Assembly: GCF_026913015.1 (NCBI RefSeq)
Contig: NZ_JAPTYD010000007.1
Span: 84,531 to 148,530 of the forward strand
Direction: 5' to 3'
Source of the DNA: Paracoccus benzoatiresistens
Lineage (GTDB): Bacteria > Pseudomonadota > Alphaproteobacteria > Rhodobacterales > Rhodobacteraceae
Length of the DNA: 64,000 nucleotides
Position 1 is the stretch's first letter, and each line of letters begins with the position of its first letter. The translations under genes were made by a program, and so were the position numbers. The notes beneath the pieces were generated by a model. That model was not told where the DNA came from and did no database searches. It was given only the letters and a program-made list of their open reading frames with translations. Positions 60,752 to 64,000 of this stretch are shown here, in pieces.

Positions 60752-61625
60752 TCTTCGCGCCGCCATGCTGATGGTGCTGGCCATGGCCGCCTTCGCGGCC
60801 GAGGACGCGCTGCTGAAGGGGCTTTCGGAACGCATTCCGACCGGGCAGCTGCTGGCGGTGGTGGGCTTTACCGGAATGGTGGTCTTCGCCCTTTGGGTCG
60901 CCCGTGGCCGCGAAGGCCTGCGCCCGGCCCAGTTGCTGCGCCCGCAGGTCATGCTGCGCAATCTGTGCGAGGCGGTCTGCGCCATCACCTTTGTCACCGC
61001 GCTTGCGACCGGCGACCTTTCGGTCGCCTCGGCCATCCTGCAGGCGCAGCCCTTGCTGATGACCATGGGCGCCGCGCTGTTTCTGGGTGAAAAGGTGGGC
61101 TGGCGCCGCTGGTTCTCCATCGCCACGGGCTTCTGCGGTGTGCTGCTGATCGTGAAGCCCGGCACGGCGTCCTTCGAGGTCAGCTCGATCTTCGCGGTCA
61201 TTGCCGTCCTGGCGCTGGCGGTGCGCGACCTGGTGACCCGCCGCCTGCCGCCCGAGATCGGGTCGGGCCTGCTGTCCGCCGGGGCCTTCGGGTCGATGGG
61301 GATTGCGGGGCTGGTGCTGATGATGATCGGCGGGCAGGGGGCGGTCGCGCCCTCGGGCACTCAGGCGGCGCTGATGGTCGCAACGCTGGGATTCGGCATC
61401 CTGGGCTATATCACCATGGTCATCGCCACCCGCATTGCCGAAATCGCGGTCATCGCGCCCTTCCGCTATTCCCGCCTGCTTTTCGCGATGCTGCTGGCCG
61501 TGATCGTCTTCGGCGAAAGGCCCGATGTCCTGACCCTGACGGGGGCCGCGCTGATCGCGGGCGCGGGCATCTATTCCATGTGGCGGGAAGCGGGGCTGCG
61601 TCGGGCGCGCCTGGCCGCCGCGTGA
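60744..61625 (+). CDS. DMT family (EamA) transporter
   Basis: A 293-aa protein with ten predicted transmembrane helices in two EamA halves, beginning [24 protein letters not shown] and containing [21 protein letters not shown] and the matching second-half [24 protein letters not shown]. The halves are the inverted repeats of drug/metabolite exporters. ATG 60744 overlaps the HAD stop by 8 nt, so the two genes are coupled. The substrate, possibly an amino acid or small metabolite, is unknown. Confidence 0.9.
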   Translation: MHNLRAAMLMVLAMAAFAAEDALLKGLSERIPTGQLLAVVGFTGMVVFALWVARGREGLRPAQLLRPQVMLRNLCEAVCAITFVTALATGDLSVASAILQAQPLLMTMGAALFLGEKVGWRRWFSIATGFCGVLLIVKPGTASFEVSSIFAVIAVLALAVRDLVTRRLPPEIGSGLLSAGAFGSMGIAGLVLMMIGGQGAVAPSGTQAALMVATLGFGILGYITMVIATRIAEIAVIAPFRYSRLLFAMLLAVIVFGERPDVLTLTGAALIAGAGIYSMWREAGLRRARLAAA

Positions 61626-61674
61626 CCCGCAAATCCCCCTTCCCGTAAGCCTTGCGCCCTTGTATAGCCCGGCC

Positions 61675-63474
61675 ATGACCGAGCTTTCCCTGATCCGCAA
61701 TTTTTCCATCGTGGCCCATATCGACCACGGCAAATCCACCCTGGCCGACCGGCTGATCCAGCTGACGGGCACTGTCGCCGAACGCGACATGAAGGCCCAG
61801 CTTCTGGACAGCATGGATATCGAGCGGGAACGCGGCATCACCATCAAGGCCAACACCGTCCGCATCAGCTATCCGGCCAAGGACGGGCGGACCTATGTGC
61901 TGAACCTGATCGACACGCCGGGCCATGTGGACTTCGCCTACGAGGTCAGCCGGTCCATGCGCGCGGTCGAAGGCTCGCTGCTGGTCGTGGATGCCTCCCA
62001 GGGGGTCGAGGCGCAGACGCTGGCCAACGTCTATCAGGCCATCGACGCGGGGCACGAGATCGTGCCGGTCCTGAACAAGATCGACCTGCCCGCCGCCGAA
62101 CCCGAACGCGTCAAGGAAAACATCGAGGAGGTGATCGGCATCGACGCCTCGGACGCCATTCCGATTTCCGCGAAAACCGGCCTCGGCATCCCCGACGTGC
62201 TGGAGGCGATCGTGACGCGCCTGCCCGCCCCCACGGGCGACCGCAATGCCGCCCTGAAGGCGATGCTGGTGGATTCGTGGTATGATGCCTATCTGGGCGT
62301 CGTGGTGATGATCCGCGTCATGGACGGCGTGATCCGCAAGGGCGACCGCGTGAAGATGATGCAGACCGGCGCGGTCTATGGCATCGACAAGCTGGCCGTC
62401 CTGACCCCGCAGATGGTCGATATCGCGGAACTGGGACCGGGCGAGATCGGCGTCTTCACCGCATCCATCAAGCAGGTCCGCGACACCCGCGTGGGCGACA
62501 CCATCACGCATGAAAGGAAGGGCGCCGACGTGGCCCTGCCGGGCTTCAAGCCCGCCCAGCCGGTGGTCTTCTGCGGGTTGTTCCCCGTGGACGCCAACGA
62601 CTTCGAGGCGCTGCGCGACGCCATCGAGAAGCTGGCCCTGAACGATGCCAGCTTCAGCTATGAAATGGAAACCTCGGCCGCGCTGGGCTTCGGCTTCCGC
62701 TGCGGCTTCCTGGGGCTTTTGCACCTGGAGGTGATCCGCGACCGGCTGGAACGCGAATACGACCTGGACTTGATCACCACCGCGCCCTCGGTGGTCTTCA
62801 AGCTGCACATGCGCGACGGAGAGGTCCGCGACCTGCACAACCCCGCCGACATGCCCGACCTGACCCATGTGGACCATATCGAGGAGCCGCGCATCAAGGC
62901 CACGATCATGGTCCCGGACGAATACCTGGGCGACGTGCTGAAGCTCTGCCAGGACCGCCGCGGCATCCAGCTGGACCTGACCTATGCGGGCAGCCGCGCC
63001 ATGGTCGTCTATGACCTGCCCCTGGCCGAGGTCGTCTTCGACTTCTACGACCGCCTGAAATCCGTGACCAAGGGCTATGCCAGCTTCGACTATCAGATCA
63101 GCGAATATCGCGAGGATTTCCTGGTCAAGATGTCGATCCTGGTGAATGACGAGCCCGTGGACGCGCTTTCCATCATGGTCCACCGCGACCGCGCCGAGGC
63201 GCGCGGCCGGGTGATGGTCGAAAAGCTGAAGGAACTGATCCCCCGGCACATGTTCAAGATCCCGATCCAGGCGGCCATCGGCGCCCGCGTGATCGCGCGC
63301 GAAACGCTGTCGGCCATGCGCAAGGACGTGACCGCCAAGTGCTATGGCGGCGACGCGACGCGCAAGAAGAAGCTGCTGGAGAAGCAGAAGGCCGGGAAGA
63401 AGAAGATGCGCCAGTTCGGAAAGGTGGAGATCCCGCAGACGGCGTTTATTCAGGCGTTGAAGATGGATGGGTGA
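61675..63474 (+). CDS. lepA: Elongation factor 4 (LepA)
   Basis: A 599-aa translational GTPase that back-translocates or helps ribosome assembly under stress. G1 is [10 protein letters not shown]2 [13 protein letters not shown]3 [11 protein letters not shown]4 LNKIDLP and G5 SAKTGLG. The unique C-terminal domain carries [40 protein letters not shown] 61675 fits the family start. Right after its stop the base composition changes sharply to AT-rich DNA. Confidence 0.98.
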   Translation: MTELSLIRNFSIVAHIDHGKSTLADRLIQLTGTVAERDMKAQLLDSMDIERERGITIKANTVRISYPAKDGRTYVLNLIDTPGHVDFAYEVSRSMRAVEGSLLVVDASQGVEAQTLANVYQAIDAGHEIVPVLNKIDLPAAEPERVKENIEEVIGIDASDAIPISAKTGLGIPDVLEAIVTRLPAPTGDRNAALKAMLVDSWYDAYLGVVVMIRVMDGVIRKGDRVKMMQTGAVYGIDKLAVLTPQMVDIAELGPGEIGVFTASIKQVRDTRVGDTITHERKGADVALPGFKPAQPVVFCGLFPVDANDFEALRDAIEKLALNDASFSYEMETSAALGFGFRCGFLGLLHLEVIRDRLEREYDLDLITTAPSVVFKLHMRDGEVRDLHNPADMPDLTHVDHIEEPRIKATIMVPDEYLGDVLKLCQDRRGIQLDLTYAGSRAMVVYDLPLAEVVFDFYDRLKSVTKGYASFDYQISEYREDFLVKMSILVNDEPVDALSIMVHRDRAEARGRVMVEKLKELIPRHMFKIPIQAAIGARVIARETLSAMRKDVTAKCYGGDATRKKKLLEKQKAGKKKMRQFGKVEIPQTAFIQALKMDG

Positions 63475-63476
63475 TT

Positions 63477-63941
63477 ATGCCTCTTAAGAAGATAGAAACA
63501 TTTGGAGAAGTGGCAGCAGAAGATGATAGCTATCTTCTAGATTATTTTCATTCAACCGATGCAATTTCTGAGATAGAGGATGATAATAAATTCCTTGTTG
63601 TCGGAAGGAAGGGTGCGGGAAAGACGGCGGTTGTTCGTTATTTTACCGAGGGACCGAAAAAGGATCATTCTAAGGCACTAAACTTGAGAAACTATCCGTG
63701 GGCGGTCCATGCAGAAGTGCTAGATCGCGGAATGGAAGGTGTGGATGCATATGTTGCATCATGGCGCTATTTGATTGCAGTCGAGCTTGCAAGCTTTACT
63801 CTGCGCCTCTCTGAAAATGTGTATTTAGACGCCCAACGTCCTCTGCGAGAGTACTTGATGAGTAATTACGGGAGTATTAATCCCGCACTTCCTGAAATTC
63901 TTCAACCAAAGAAGCTTAAGGTTCTAGTGTTCACCGCCTAA
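63477..63941 (+). CDS. P-loop ATPase fragment, probably truncated accessory gene
   Basis: A 154-aa frame starting 2 nt after lepA. It has a Walker A motif GRKGAGKT at residues 43-50 inside DDNKFLVVGRKGAGKTAVVRYF, preceded by an acidic helix (DDSYLLDYFHSTDAISEIE). The arrangement recalls P-loop ATPases of the Sll1717 type found in defence and other accessory loci, normally several hundred residues longer. Walker B and sensor motifs are missing. Codons are markedly AT-rich against the rest of the window, a sign of transfer. Its end coincides with a return to higher GC at about 63930, so it looks cut by an insertion or deletion; function unresolved. Confidence 0.6.
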   Translation: MPLKKIETFGEVAAEDDSYLLDYFHSTDAISEIEDDNKFLVVGRKGAGKTAVVRYFTEGPKKDHSKALNLRNYPWAVHAEVLDRGMEGVDAYVASWRYLIAVELASFTLRLSENVYLDAQRPLREYLMSNYGSINPALPEILQPKKLKVLVFTA

Positions 63942-64000
63942 CAGAAGATTCCTTCCTGTGGTCGAATGTGACATGTTCGGCGGATGAGACGAGACGACAT
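63942..64000. other. Right-edge junction sequence
   Basis: These 59 bases have a different composition from the P-loop gene before them. An ATG at 63984 opens a frame (MRRDD) that runs off the window. They may be the start of an inserted element, for example an IS end, but no terminal repeat can be tested from here. Confidence 0.3.

Noticed and set aside
61450..63249. 599-aa minus-strand frame opposite lepA
   Set aside because: Antisense of LepA, no motifs.

Overview
The window looks like a chromosomal segment of a Paracoccus-type alphaproteobacterium (Rhodobacteraceae). Four things point there. GC and codon use are high throughout. Cytochrome oxidase subunit I is 558 aa and very close to P. 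denitrificans CtaDII as I remember it, with a cytochrome c550 gene (cycA) two genes away. The order PIMT-tolC-DUF2497 is alphaproteobacterial. The regulatory sites are also alphaproteobacterial: TTAA-N7-TTAA CtrA boxes and a GAAC-N7-GAAC LexA box. Almost everything is core metabolism, translation, respiration and envelope biology. There is no rRNA, CRISPR array or complete mobile element. Only the last ~525 bases look foreign.

Layout. 1-4.8 kb: the end of a PIMT-like gene, a TolC exporter, a PopZ/DUF2497-like gene, then cobT. 4.8-9.9 kb: sugar-nucleotide epimerase and GT8 glycosyltransferase (minus), an FAD-linked oxidase, a GH25 lysozyme lipoprotein and a frameshifted CPBP protease gene. 10-19.8 kb: aspS, a DUF1800/DUF1501 pair, an orphan response regulator facing methylmalonyl-CoA epimerase, EI24 and nitroreductase genes, an M48 protease lipoprotein, and a small gene behind an AT-rich leader. 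19.8-30 kb: ilvB-ilvN, bpt, glnE, an MshEN-glycosyltransferase, carA and a YqeY gene. 30-34.5 kb: ctaD-DUF2244, a universal stress gene, cycA, lipB and tRNA-Leu(GAG). 34.7-46.5 kb: ugd, an rRNA methyltransferase, cckA, recA, alaS-DUF1330, a class II glutamine amidotransferase, and gatB. 46.8-53.9 kb: an SLT lipoprotein, an M20 peptidase, hemA, a RodZ-like HTH gene, a membrane dipeptidase and a ParA ATPase. 54-58.6 kb: a cobalamin-riboswitch-led btuB-btuF-btuC-btuD operon. 58.6-64 kb: a sirtuin, small periplasmic and metal-binding proteins, a HAD hydrolase, a DMT transporter, lepA, and a truncated AT-rich P-loop gene.

How it fits together. The most interesting thread is regulatory. Two exact TTAA-N7-TTAA sites and one near-match lie in front of cckA, a glycosyltransferase carrying a tandem MshEN (c-di-GMP-binding type) module, and an orphan response regulator. 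This suggests a local CckA-CtrA circuit linking cell-cycle/lifestyle signalling to surface polysaccharide. A second thread is oxygen control, with a perfect FNR-type palindrome before hemA and a one-mismatch copy before the universal stress gene that sits between cycA and ctaD. I did not find a clearly new multi-gene system. The best leads are the MshEN-glycosyltransferase under a CtrA box and the truncated ATPase at the right edge, whose neighbourhood lies outside the window.
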